DNA of 64,000 bases from Romboutsia hominis (GTDB lineage Bacteria > Bacillota > Clostridia > Peptostreptococcales > Peptostreptococcaceae), in the NCBI RefSeq assembly GCF_900002575.1, contig NZ_LN650648.1:2581565-2645564 (forward strand). The letters are read 5' to 3'. The notes under the pieces are model-generated. The model searched no databases. It saw only the letters and a list, made by a program, of their open reading frames with translations, and was not told the DNA's origin. Of this stretch, positions 8,216 through 17,244 are shown piece by piece; the stretch's first letter is position 1; every line of letters starts with the position of its first letter. Both the position numbers and the translations under genes were made by a program.

Positions 8216-9315
8216 TATGCAATTCCCCCTTTATTTTTTTTATCTCTCATTTTTATATATAAATTTCTTAATACACTACTTAATGCTATAAAGAATACTA
8301 TAGATCCTATAACTATATTTACTACTTCTGAAGGAGCCCCTATAGCTTGCATCTTAGTTGATCCATACTTAAGCCCTCCGAATAATAATCCTGAGAATAT
8401 AACTCCAATTGGATTACTATTTGCAATTAAAGCAACTGCTATACCATCAAATCCATAACCTTCTTGAGCTGCTAATATTGTTATGTTATTTGATACACCC
8501 ATAACTTGTATAGCTCCAGCTATACCAGCAAGTAAACCTGCTATTGCCATTGATTTTAATATTGCTGAGTTAACATTTATACCTGCATATTCAGCACCAA
8601 ATTTGTTGTATCCAACTCCTCTTAATTCAAAACCTAAAGTAGTTTTAAATAATATGAATGCTATTATTAAAACAAGTATTATTGATATAACTATACCCCA
8701 GTTAACTTTAGTAGCTGGTCCTACTAATCCATTTAACCAACTTATACCTATGCTAGCCGAGTCATGTATACTAATTGATGCTTCACTGTTTGGTCTAGCT
8801 AACCAAGTATTTTTTATCATATAGTTACTTAAGTAAAATGCTATCCAGTTAAGCATTATAGTTGATATAACTTCATTTATTCCAAACTTAGATTTTAACC
8901 AACCAGCAAATCCCCCCCAAACAGCTCCAGCCAATGCTGCTGCTAAAAGAGTAAGTGGTACGTGTATTATTGCTGGTAATTGTACCCCAGCTCCTACGAT
9001 AGTTGCTACTAAAGAACCTACTATAAATTGCCCTTCAGCTCCTATGTTGAATAGTCCTGTTCTAAATGCAAATGCAATAGATAGACCTGTTAATATAAGT
9101 GGCGTTGATCTTATTATAGCCCAAGCTATAAACTTTGGTTTTCCAAATACACCATCTATCATAGCTGAATAAGCTTCTATTGGATTAAACCCTGCTATTA
9201 TTAATGCTATTGCTCCTACTAATAGTCCTAAAACTATCGAGATAATAGAAAATAAAATAGTATTATCAGCTAAAGATAGTTTTTTCTTATTTACCTTACT
9301 ACTCATTATCTTCAC
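8215..9315 (-). CDS. ABC transporter permease, nucleoside-type (NupP-like)
   Basis: A 366-residue membrane protein with about ten hydrophobic segments, BPD_transp_2 family. GLSIAFAFRTGLFNIGAEGQF (about residues 77-97) marks the first permease of BMP-type nucleoside importers (NupP/YufP). Its start overlaps the ATPase gene by 17 bases and its end touches the next permease, so the three are translated together. The N terminus has a cytosolic, Lys-rich stretch before the first membrane segment. Confidence 0.9.
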   Translation of the reverse strand: MKIMSSKVNKKKLSLADNTILFSIISIVLGLLVGAIALIIAGFNPIEAYSAMIDGVFGKPKFIAWAIIRSTPLILTGLSIAFAFRTGLFNIGAEGQFIVGSLVATIVGAGVQLPAIIHVPLTLLAAALAGAVWGGFAGWLKSKFGINEVISTIMLNWIAFYLSNYMIKNTWLARPNSEASISIHDSASIGISWLNGLVGPATKVNWGIVISIILVLIIAFILFKTTLGFELRGVGYNKFGAEYAGINVNSAILKSMAIAGLLAGIAGAIQVMGVSNNITILAAQEGYGFDGIAVALIANSNPIGVIFSGLLFGGLKYGSTKMQAIGAPSEVVNIVIGSIVFFIALSSVLRNLYIKMRDKKNKGGIA

Positions 9316-10867
9316 CTCCAGCCATCATTAATCCTAATGTATTTTCATCTGCATCTTTTGCATCGACGATTCCAACTATTTTTCCTTCATATATTACAGC
9401 TATTCTGTCTGATACATTCATAACTTCATCTAGTTCTAATGATACTAATAGTACTGCATTTCCTTCATCTCTTTGTTTAACTAATGCTTGATGAACGAAC
9501 TCTATAGCTCCAACATCTAATCCTCTTGTTGGTTGAGTTGCTATTAATAATTGTGCCTCTTTAGTAGTGGCTCTTGCTACCTCTATATTGTCAACCTCTC
9601 TACCTATTATAACCTTTTGTTGGTTACCTCCAGATAAAGCTCTTGATTTAACAGTATGATCTGTAGGTCTTACGTCAAATCTTTCTATTATTTCATCTGC
9701 ATATTTTTCTATTGCAGCTTTATTTAATATTCCATTTTTAGAGAATCTCTTATCTTTATAGTTTTGTAAAACTGTATTTTCTGCTACTGTGAAGTCTAGT
9801 ATTAATCCTCTCTTATGTCTATCTTCTGGTATATTTTTAATACCATTGTTAAACATTTCTTTTGGATTTTTATTTAATAATTCTTTTCCATTTATTTTTA
9901 TACTTCCAGATTCAGCTTTTCTAAGGCCTGTTAAAGCCTCAACTAATTCTGATTGCCCATTTCCATCTATACCAGCTATCCCTAATATTTCACCAGCTTT
10001 TACTTCTAACGATAATTCATCTACTACTGATATTTTTCTATTGTCTTTAACAGTTAAATTATTTATCTCTAAAACAACATTACTTGGCTTAGCTTCCTTT
10101 TTGTCTACTTTAAAGTTAACTTCTCTACCAACCATCATAGCTGCTAAATCATCTTCTGTAACATCTGATACTTTTACTGTATCTATATATTTACCTCTTC
10201 TAATTATTGTACAGTGGTCTGCAGCTGCTTTTATCTCTTTTAATTTATGAGTTATTATTATTACTGACTTACCTTCTTTTGTTAAGTTTCTTATTATTTG
10301 TATAAGTTCTTGTATTTCTTGTGGCGTTAAAACTGCTGTTGGTTCATCTAGTATTAATATTTCTGCCCCTCTATATAATGCTTTTAGTATTTCTACTCTT
10401 TGTTGCATACCAACTGATATATCTTCTATCTTTGCATTTGGATCAACATATAGACCATATTTTTCAGATATAGCTTTTACATCATCAATAGCCTTGTTTA
10501 TATCTACAGCTCCAAGTCCTTTTGTAGGCTCAGTACCTAATATTATGTTCTGAGCTACTGTAAATGGTTGTACTAACATGAAATGTTGATGAACCATCCC
10601 TATACCATTTGCTATAGCAACATTTGGATTATCCATTTCAACTAATTTACCATTTATGTATATTTCTCCTGATGTTGGTTGGTATAATCCATATAATATG
10701 TTCATTAAAGTAGATTTACCCGCTCCATTTTCACCTAAAAGAGCATGTACTTCCCCTTTATGTACAGTCAAATTTATATTATCATTTGCGACAAAGTTTC
10801 CGAATTTTTTTGTTACATTTTTCATTTCTACAACTTTTTGACTGTAGTTAACATTACTATTATTCAT
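9299..10867 (-). CDS. ABC transporter ATP-binding protein with two NBDs (NupO-like)
   Basis: A 522-residue double ATPase that drives the importer. The first NBD has Walker A GENGAGKST, signature VGMQQRVEI and Walker B ILILDEPTAVLTP. The second has a relaxed Walker A (GIDGNGQSE), signature LSGGNQQKV and QPTRGLDVGA. This mixed state is normal for the nucleoside/monosaccharide class (NupO, RbsA type) and does not suggest decay. It has its own promoter (10909-10938) although the lipoprotein gene lies 276 bases upstream on the same strand. ATG with GGAGGG site. Confidence 0.93.
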   Translation of the reverse strand: MNNSNVNYSQKVVEMKNVTKKFGNFVANDNINLTVHKGEVHALLGENGAGKSTLMNILYGLYQPTSGEIYINGKLVEMDNPNVAIANGIGMVHQHFMLVQPFTVAQNIILGTEPTKGLGAVDINKAIDDVKAISEKYGLYVDPNAKIEDISVGMQQRVEILKALYRGAEILILDEPTAVLTPQEIQELIQIIRNLTKEGKSVIIITHKLKEIKAAADHCTIIRRGKYIDTVKVSDVTEDDLAAMMVGREVNFKVDKKEAKPSNVVLEINNLTVKDNRKISVVDELSLEVKAGEILGIAGIDGNGQSELVEALTGLRKAESGSIKINGKELLNKNPKEMFNNGIKNIPEDRHKRGLILDFTVAENTVLQNYKDKRFSKNGILNKAAIEKYADEIIERFDVRPTDHTVKSRALSGGNQQKVIIGREVDNIEVARATTKEAQLLIATQPTRGLDVGAIEFVHQALVKQRDEGNAVLLVSLELDEVMNVSDRIAVIYEGKIVGIVDAKDADENTLGLMMAGGEDNE

Positions 10868-10908
10868 CGCTCTTTCTTACCCTCCTTAATTTAAATTTCT
10901 AGTATTTT

Positions 10909-10938
10909 TATTATACTAAAATATCGTATATATAACAA
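10909..10938 (-). promoter_or_regulatory. promoter of the nucleoside ABC ATPase/permease genes
   Basis: TTGTTA (10938-10933) and TATAAT (10914-10909) on the minus strand, 18 bases apart, about 40 bases ahead of the ATPase start. It lets ATPase and permeases be made apart from the more abundant lipoprotein. Confidence 0.6.
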
Positions 10939-11106
10939 ACTATTTTAACTATTTTTGATAAAAAAGTCATTTTTTATCGCTTTTTGTTGTACATTATATA
11001 TAAATTAAAACTTATTTATACATCATATTTATCTAATTGTATGGAAAATACGATTTATTACATAGTTTTATTCTTTCCAATTTATATATAATTTATTTTT
11101 AAATAT

Positions 11107-11140
11107 TAAAGGCTATCCTATTCTTACAGGATAGCCTTTA
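11107..11140 (-). terminator. terminator after the first BMP lipoprotein gene
   Basis: A 13-bp stem, TAAAGGCTATCCT / AGGATAGCCTTTA (11107-11119 with 11128-11140), three bases past the stop codon. The stem is strong but the following T run on the minus strand is broken, so some read-through into the ABC genes is possible. Confidence 0.8.
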
Positions 11141-11143
11141 ATG

Positions 11144-12193
11144 TTATTTATTTAATTCTTTATATTCTTTTTCATTTTGTGGAACTTTTATTTCACCAGA
11201 TTTTATTTTTTCTGCTTCTTTTTGAACATATTCTAAAACATCTGGTGGAACATTCTTATCACTAGTTGGAGCTATTCCAACTCCATCCATGTCTAGTGTG
11301 TTTACTATAACTTGTCCACCTTTATAAGTTCCATCCATCATAGACTTAACTAAGTTAAATACTGCAACATCTATATTCTTCATAGCTGAAGTTATTACAT
11401 TGTTTGGAGCTAACTTGTTTTGGTCTTGGTCAACACCTATAGCTTTTTTATTATTTTCTTTAGCTGCTTCTATAGCTCCTATACCTGCAGCACCTGCAGC
11501 AGAGAATATGATATCTACATTATCTTTGTGCATTTGATTAGCTATAGACTTTCCTAATGCTGAATCAGTAAAGCTGTTTGCATATTGAACTACTACTTTT
11601 GCATCTGGGTTAGCAGCTTTAACACCTGCTCTATATCCGTAATCAAATCTATCTATAACTTCTCCTTCTACACCACCTATGAAACCAACTTTATTAGTTT
11701 CAGTCATTTTACCAGCTATTAATCCTGTTAAATAAGCTGATACGTTATCTTCAAATAATAATGATGTAACATTTTTTGGTTGTTTTGGATAAGCAGCATC
11801 TATAAGAGCAAATTGATTTTCTGGATAATGCTCAGCTGCTTCTTTTATAGCATCTGCTAATTTAAATCCTACACCTATTATTAAATCCATATCTTGATCT
11901 ACAAATGTTTCTATATTTGGAACATAGTCAGCATCTTGCTTAGATTCTAAGTACTTAACTTCTATTTTATCTCCGTACTCTTTCTTAGCTTTCTCAAGGC
12001 CTGCCCATGCAGATTGGTTGAATGATTCATCGTTTACTCCACCAACATCAGTAACCATACCTACTCTAATTACTTTTTCATTCCCCTCAGCAGCCTCTGA
12101 AGAGTCTGCATTCTTGCTAGATGAGCATCCAACTAACATACTAGCACTCATAACTACAGTTAACCCTAAAGTTAATAACTTTTTAAGTTTCAT
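11144..12193 (-). CDS. BMP-family nucleoside-binding lipoprotein
   Basis: The 349-residue substrate-binding protein of the ABC importer downstream. A lipoprotein signal ends in LVGC (Cys about residue 23), followed by a Ser/Ala/Glu-rich linker and the two-lobed BMP/PnrA fold (VGMVTDVGGVNDESFNQSAW, IFSAAGAAGIGAIEAA, GVDQDQNKLAPNNVITSAMKN). PnrA-type proteins bind purine nucleosides; the blocks listed match that family. It is clearly a paralogue of the lipoprotein at 57964-58986. A 9-base inverted repeat (12216-12247) lies over the promoter region, suggesting repression. Confidence 0.92.
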   Translation of the reverse strand: MKLKKLLTLGLTVVMSASMLVGCSSSKNADSSEAAEGNEKVIRVGMVTDVGGVNDESFNQSAWAGLEKAKKEYGDKIEVKYLESKQDADYVPNIETFVDQDMDLIIGVGFKLADAIKEAAEHYPENQFALIDAAYPKQPKNVTSLLFEDNVSAYLTGLIAGKMTETNKVGFIGGVEGEVIDRFDYGYRAGVKAANPDAKVVVQYANSFTDSALGKSIANQMHKDNVDIIFSAAGAAGIGAIEAAKENNKKAIGVDQDQNKLAPNNVITSAMKNIDVAVFNLVKSMMDGTYKGGQVIVNTLDMDGVGIAPTSDKNVPPDVLEYVQKEAEKIKSGEIKVPQNEKEYKELNK

Positions 12194-12215
12194 GTATTTC
12201 CTCCCAATTTTAAAT

Positions 12216-12247
12216 ATAGTGTACTATTTATTTATATTGTACACTAT
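12216..12247 (-). promoter_or_regulatory. inverted-repeat operator ahead of the BMP lipoprotein gene
   Basis: ATAGTGTAC (12216-12224) and GTACACTAT (12239-12247) form a perfect 9-base inverted repeat with a 14-base A/T spacer, 23 bases upstream of the start codon. A -10-like TACAAT lies inside it. This is a likely repressor site; the regulator is unknown. The stretch from 12248 to the degV terminator at 12473 is A/T-rich and shows no gene. Confidence 0.6.
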
Positions 12248-12472
12248 TTTAAAAACTTTTTCTACATAAAAATTTATTTTTATGGCAAATTATATTATTT
12301 TTCTTAAAAATTTGTGTTTAAGACTTATTTTAAACATAATAATTCATTTATTAATTAAATATATATGTAAAATATAATTTATATATCACTTTACAGAAAA
12401 TATTATTATTTAATTTCAAACTATTAGTTTTAAGCCATTTTATTTTATTAAGTCATTATAAGTAGAAAAATA

Positions 12473-12504
12473 AAAAAAGAGTCTTAAGCTTAAGACTCTT
12501 TTTT
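12473..12504 (-). terminator. terminator of degV
   Basis: Perfect palindrome AAAAGAGTCTTAAG / CTTAAGACTCTTTT centred at 12488-12489 with flanking A and T runs, just past the degV stop. Confidence 0.85.
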
Positions 12505-12512
12505 ATGTTACA

Positions 12513-13361
12513 CTATTTATTTTTAATGCATACTATTCCAGTTAATCCTGGACCTGCATGAGAACCAACACAAGATCCTATTTGGAAATATAGTATATCT
12601 TTTGGATTAAATTCAGCTTTAACAGCTTCAGTTAATCTTTCTCTTTCTTTAAAATCATCACTGTATCCAATACATATTGTTTGGTCTTGTAGATTTTCTC
12701 CACAATTATCTTTTACTAATTCTATCATCTTAGATATGACATTCTTTTTGCCTCTAACTTGGCAAACTGGAGCAACTAAACCATTTTTTATATCTAATAT
12801 CGGCTTAATATTTAATATACTTCCTATAGCCGCTTTAGTTGAAGATATTCTTCCACCTTTTTGTAGATATTCTAACGTATCTACTGAGAATAAAACATAA
12901 GTCTTATCTCTTAACTCTTCTATGGCTTTCATTATCTCATCTATATCATATCCTTCTGATGCCATTCTTGCAGCTTCAACTACTAATATTCCTATAACAT
13001 AAGAAAATGCTTGAGAATCATATGTATATATTTCTCCATCTGTATCATTTTTAGCCATAACAGCACTTTGATAAGTTCCTGTTGCAACTGATGAACCTGC
13101 TATATATAGTACTCTTTTTCCTTGATTAACGTATTTTTCAAATACTTCTTTAAATTGAGCATATGTAGCTTGAGATGTTTTTGGATATACATTCTCTTCC
13201 CTAAGAGTTTTATAAAATTCATCATTTGATATATCTACACCATCTTTATATTCTTTTTCATTTAAGATTACAGTTAATGGTACTACTTCTATATCATATT
13301 TTTCTATTAATTCATTAGGTATATCTGATAAACTATCACATATTATTTTTATATCTTTCAT
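12513..13361 (-). CDS. DegV-family fatty-acid-binding protein
   Basis: A 282-residue DegV protein. The N-terminal DSLSDIP, the GSSVATGTY block and the later DTLEYLQKGGRISS motif are the family landmarks; the fold binds a single fatty acid whose carboxylate contacts the conserved Ser/Thr residues. In Firmicutes such proteins (FakB) hand exogenous fatty acids to the kinase FakA. No FakA is in the window, so a FakB role is inference from family. ATG with GGGGG site; it stands 38 bases downstream of trmL. Confidence 0.9.
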   Translation of the reverse strand: MKDIKIICDSLSDIPNELIEKYDIEVVPLTVILNEKEYKDGVDISNDEFYKTLREENVYPKTSQATYAQFKEVFEKYVNQGKRVLYIAGSSVATGTYQSAVMAKNDTDGEIYTYDSQAFSYVIGILVVEAARMASEGYDIDEIMKAIEELRDKTYVLFSVDTLEYLQKGGRISSTKAAIGSILNIKPILDIKNGLVAPVCQVRGKKNVISKMIELVKDNCGENLQDQTICIGYSDDFKERERLTEAVKAEFNPKDILYFQIGSCVGSHAGPGLTGIVCIKNK

Positions 13362-13399
13362 GTACTTCCCCCTTATTACTTTATAGTAAGGTTAGTTTA

Positions 13400-13870
13400 T
13401 TATCTCATTTTTGGATAATCTAATTGTCTTAATGCTTCATAAACAACTATAGCAACTGAGTTAGATAAATTTAACGACCTTGCTTTCTCAATGTCTAACA
13501 TTGGTATTCTTATACATGTTTCTAAGTTAGCTTCTATTAATTCTTTTGGTAATCCTTTTGTTTCTTTTCCAAAAACTATAAATGAATTATCTACATAATC
13601 AACATCTGAGTGAGCTTGATTGACTTTAGTAGTTGCGAAGAAAAACTTACCTTCAGGGTTTTTTTCTACAACTTCTTCAAAGCTATCATAATACTTTATA
13701 TTGGCTATATCCCAATAGTCAAGTCCGCTTCTTTTTAAATACTTATCTTCTAGAGAAAATCCTAAAGGTTTAACTAAGTGTAAGTTTGTGCCTGTTGCTG
13801 CACATGTTCTTATTATGTTTCCAGTATTTTGAGGTATCTCTGGCTCTACTAAAACTATATTTAATGACAT
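13400..13870 (-). CDS. trmL: tRNA (cytidine/uridine-34-2'-O)-methyltransferase
   Basis: A 156-residue SPOUT methyltransferase with the trefoil-knot motifs in order: IVLVEPEIPQNTGNIIRTCA at the N terminus, FGKETKGLP (about 107-115) and RSLNLSNSVAIVVYEALRQ (about 132-150). It methylates the ribose of the wobble base of tRNA-Leu isoacceptors using S-adenosylmethionine. The length is standard for TrmL (CspR). It lies upstream of degV; 38 bases between them allow co-transcription. Confidence 0.93.
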   Translation of the reverse strand: MSLNIVLVEPEIPQNTGNIIRTCAATGTNLHLVKPLGFSLEDKYLKRSGLDYWDIANIKYYDSFEEVVEKNPEGKFFFATTKVNQAHSDVDYVDNSFIVFGKETKGLPKELIEANLETCIRIPMLDIEKARSLNLSNSVAIVVYEALRQLDYPKMR

Positions 13871-14035
13871 ATTTTCCCTCCTTACTTATTTAAATAACAA
13901 CTATACTTACCTATATTAAAGTACGTTCAATTTTATTATGCCTTATCACTTAAAACTCTAATATTCTAAATTATATTATAACAGAAATTACGTTTATAAC
14001 AATAATGCAGTCTTCTAATTTAATTCTTCATAAAA

Positions 14036-14068
14036 ACATAAAAACCTCTTGTATTTAAAACAAGAGGT
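14036..14068 (-). terminator. terminator of nth
   Basis: Stem ACCTCTTGT / ACAAGAGGT (14044-14052 with 14060-14068), 7-base loop, followed on the minus strand by TTTTTATG. It abuts the nth stop codon. Confidence 0.85.
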
Positions 14069-14069
14069 C

Positions 14070-14696
14070 CTATTTATTTTCTTTATAGTACTTACAATAC
14101 TTTTGTATAGGACATATTTCACACTCTGGCTTTCTTGCCTTGCATATTCTTCTTCCATGAAAAATTAATAAATGATGAGAATGAGACCATCTTTTCTTAG
14201 GTATAACTTTCATTAATGGAAATTCTGTTTTTTCTGGAGTTGTCGTATTTACCATACCTATTCTATTAGCAACTCTAAATACATGAGTATCTATAGCTAA
14301 AGCATCTTGTCCAAAAGCATTACTAAGTACAACATTAGCTGTTTTTCTTCCCACTCCAGGCAACTTAATTAATTCATCTAGGCTATCTGGAACTTGTCCA
14401 TTATAAAGTTCACAAATTTTAATTGATGTTTCTTTTATTTTTTGAGCTTTGCTTTTGTATAATCCACAACTTTTTATTTCTTCACTAATTTCTTCTATGC
14501 TTAATTTAGCAAAAGCTTCTGGAGTATTATATTTTTTAAACATCTCTTCTGTTACCTTATTTACTCTAACATCTGTACATTGAGCTGATAGTATTGTAGC
14601 AATCAAAAGTTCAAATGGCGTAGTATAATTTAATTCACATTTAGCATCAGGATAAGTTTCTTCTAATATATCTAATATCTTATTTATATTTTTCAT
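14070..14696 (-). CDS. nth: endonuclease III
   Basis: A DNA glycosylase/AP lyase that removes oxidised pyrimidines. The helix-hairpin-helix LPGVGRKTANVVL carries the catalytic Lys, IDTHVFRVANR the catalytic Asp, and the C terminus the [4Fe-4S] loop C-x6-C-x2-C-x5-C (CKARKPECEICPIQKYC). An ATG at 14711 would add five residues, but a GAGGGAG site lies six bases before the ATG at 14696 and inside the longer reading, so the shorter form (208 residues) is preferred. Confidence 0.95.
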   Translation of the reverse strand: MKNINKILDILEETYPDAKCELNYTTPFELLIATILSAQCTDVRVNKVTEEMFKKYNTPEAFAKLSIEEISEEIKSCGLYKSKAQKIKETSIKICELYNGQVPDSLDELIKLPGVGRKTANVVLSNAFGQDALAIDTHVFRVANRIGMVNTTTPEKTEFPLMKVIPKKRWSHSHHLLIFHGRRICKARKPECEICPIQKYCKYYKENK

Positions 14697-14837
14697 CTTA
14701 GACTCCCTCATTATCTTGTATATTATTTATTATTTATATTATTTTTATATATATGTGTAAAATTTTAATTATTAATCTCTATATAAAATTTAAATCTATA
14801 TGTTAATTTTATATACTGTAGTATTTTGATATTCTAT

Positions 14838-14876
14838 AAAAGGAAGTAAAATTTTAAATAATTTTACTTCCTTTTA
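14838..14876 (-). terminator. terminator of the Lon-related protease gene
   Basis: Stem AAAAGGAAGTAAAAT / ATTTTACTTCCTTTT (about 14838-14851 with 14861-14875), 30 bases past the stop codon. Confidence 0.8.
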
Positions 14877-14904
14877 TATCTTACCCATGAAATTTATAAT
14901 AAAA

Positions 14905-17139
14905 CTAGTCTTTTAACTTCTTATTTATATTGCTAAATTCTTTAAGCCTTTCTATTGTTTTTTTCTTAACATCTTCAAAACTCATATCCGTTAAAATCTC
15001 TATAGCTTCTTTTACATTTTCTACTTCATATATTTTAAATTTATTGTCTCTTATAGCATCACTAACTTCATCACATAAAACTAAATTTCTTCTATTATTC
15101 TTAGGTATTATAACTCCTTGTTCTCCACTTAATCCTTTTTTCTTACAAGTATAATAAAATCCCTCTACTTTTTCAGTTATTCCTCCTACAACTTGTATTT
15201 CCCCTTTTTGGTTCATAGAACCAGTAACTGCAATATTTTGCTTTAAAGGAATTTTACTTATAGAAGATATAAGTGCATATAATTCTGCTCCTGTAGCACT
15301 GTCACCATCTATTCCACCATAGTTTTGTTCAAAGCATATATATGCATTTAGAGATAATAAAAAGTCCGTTGCAAAGTTTTCAGATAGATATCCACCTAAT
15401 ATTAATACGCCTTTATTATGAATTGGACCACTCATGTTTACTTCTCTCTCTATATTTACTATGCCTTTATTTCCAGGGCTAGTAGTTACTGTTATTCTAG
15501 ATGGTCTACCAAATGAATATTCACCCATATTTAGTACAGAGAGCCCATTTATAACTCCTACTCTACACCCCTCTGTTTCTATTAAAGTAAATCCATTTTC
15601 TAAGGATTCATCCATTTTACTTTCTATCCTGCTAAGTCTTTTCCTTCTTTCATTTATTGCTTTTTTTACATCATCTTTATCTACAAACTCTGCATTTCTA
15701 ATTGTGGCATAAGCATCACCTTCAATTATAATCTCTAGTATTTTGTTAAACTGAGTAGATATTTTAAAACTATCACCTGATAGTCTTATAGAAAACTTTA
15801 TAACTTCTTCTACTGCTTCATAGGTAAAATGTTTTAATTTATTTTTTTCACATTGTAATGCTATAAATCTAGCTATTCCATCTCTATTAATTTCACTTTC
15901 ATCCATTTCATTATCAAAATCCACTAATATCTTAAAATACTTACTAAAATCTTTATCATAATGATATAAAAGATTATACATATAATTATCACCTATAAGA
16001 ATTACCTTTACATCTATAGGTATGCTTTCTGGAGTTATAGATGTTTGCGTATCTATACTTATTTTTCTAGTTTGAATCGTTTTCTTTAGAATATCCCAAG
16101 ATAACCCATATCTAAGCAGTTGATCTGTGTATAATACTAGATATCCTCCATTAGCTTTATGTATGGCCCCTGGTATAAGTTTTGTAAAATCAGTTTTTAT
16201 ACTTCCATTATTATAATCATATTCTGCTTTTCCAAATAAATTAGATACACTAGGATTTATTTCTGTGATTATTGGTGCTGATTCGTTTTCTTTATCTCCA
16301 CCATTGTCTACAAATAAATTTACTTTATATTTTATAAAATGTTCTTTATCATATTTATCTTTTAATTCTTCTTCACTCATATAAAATAAATAAACATACT
16401 CTAATATATCTTTCCTCATATTATCTAGATATAAATTTACCTTTTCATACTCTTTATACTTTTCTTTAAGGTTATCTATATGTGGATCAATAATATACTT
16501 TGCAGTTTCCTCTTCTAGGTCAAGCAATGCATCTTTTGCTGCATCTTCTAAATCCCTTATTTTATATGCAACTTGTATTGCCATATTTTCTAACTCTCTT
16601 TTTAATTTATAGAATTCATCATCATCTACTTCTTCTCCATTTTCCTCTATTGGCATAAATACCATTCCAACTTTACTAGTTTTTAGCTTAAATCCTTTTT
16701 CTTCTCCATATTTCTTTATCTGCTTAAGCAAAGCATCTTTTTCTATTTCATACTCTTCTACAAGTTGATTTTTGCTTAATTCAAAATCTTCACTTTCAAA
16801 AGCTTCTATCAATTCATCTAATAAAGTCTCAATTAATTTCTCTATATCTTTTTTAAATATTTTCCCAGATCCCTTTCTTAATCCTATAGCTATTGGCTCT
16901 CTTGGATGCTCAAAATTATACACATAACACCAATCCTTATGTGTATCTTTTTCTAATGAATATTTTTTAAGAGCTTTCATTGCATAAGTAGTTTTTCCTG
17001 TTCCTGGTTCTCCAGCTAAATATATATTATACGCAGGGTTGTTTATTTTAAGACCTATCTCCATAGCTTCAATAGCTCTTTCTTGCCCCAATATACTTTC
17101 TAGAGGTTCTATTTCTGATGTGTTTTTATACACTAACAT
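14905..17139 (-). CDS. Lon-related ATP-dependent serine protease (AAA_32/S16)
   Basis: A 744-residue protease of the Lon-related group that includes E. coli YcbZ. An N-terminal AAA+ module holds Walker A AGEPGTGKT (about 42-50); a long charged coiled-coil insert (about 110-280) follows; then Walker B-type NGGYLVLY and a C-terminal S16 protease domain with catalytic Ser in GDSATGAELYAL and Lys in GGITEKVEGFY. It lacks the Lon N-terminal substrate domain. No membrane segment is visible, so it is not LonB of the archaeal type. It is monocistronic between two terminators. Confidence 0.9.
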   Translation of the reverse strand: MLVYKNTSEIEPLESILGQERAIEAMEIGLKINNPAYNIYLAGEPGTGKTTYAMKALKKYSLEKDTHKDWCYVYNFEHPREPIAIGLRKGSGKIFKKDIEKLIETLLDELIEAFESEDFELSKNQLVEEYEIEKDALLKQIKKYGEEKGFKLKTSKVGMVFMPIEENGEEVDDDEFYKLKRELENMAIQVAYKIRDLEDAAKDALLDLEEETAKYIIDPHIDNLKEKYKEYEKVNLYLDNMRKDILEYVYLFYMSEEELKDKYDKEHFIKYKVNLFVDNGGDKENESAPIITEINPSVSNLFGKAEYDYNNGSIKTDFTKLIPGAIHKANGGYLVLYTDQLLRYGLSWDILKKTIQTRKISIDTQTSITPESIPIDVKVILIGDNYMYNLLYHYDKDFSKYFKILVDFDNEMDESEINRDGIARFIALQCEKNKLKHFTYEAVEEVIKFSIRLSGDSFKISTQFNKILEIIIEGDAYATIRNAEFVDKDDVKKAINERRKRLSRIESKMDESLENGFTLIETEGCRVGVINGLSVLNMGEYSFGRPSRITVTTSPGNKGIVNIEREVNMSGPIHNKGVLILGGYLSENFATDFLLSLNAYICFEQNYGGIDGDSATGAELYALISSISKIPLKQNIAVTGSMNQKGEIQVVGGITEKVEGFYYTCKKKGLSGEQGVIIPKNNRRNLVLCDEVSDAIRDNKFKIYEVENVKEAIEILTDMSFEDVKKKTIERLKEFSNINKKLKD

Positions 17140-17206
17140 ATGTATACCTCCTCAACTCTTTTATACATTTTATGTTGTATAGCTTGTAAAAGTTTCGTAG
17201 ATATAT

Positions 17207-17244
17207 CTATAAAAAAAGTCTTAATCTAAAAGACTAAGACTTTT
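17207..17244 (-). terminator. terminator of queG
   Basis: Stem AAAAGTCTTA / TAAGACTTTT (17214-17223 with 17235-17244), 11-base loop, with T run on the minus strand. Its first arm overlaps the last codons of queG. Confidence 0.75.

Noticed and set aside
9299-10867. Degenerate second Walker A (GIDGNGQSE) as a sign of a broken ATPase
   Set aside because: This form is normal for the nucleoside/ribose class of double ATPases.
14930-15712. Plus-strand frames of 70-90 codons inside the Lon-related gene
   Set aside because: Antisense shadows of a well-supported protease gene, with no ribosome sites.
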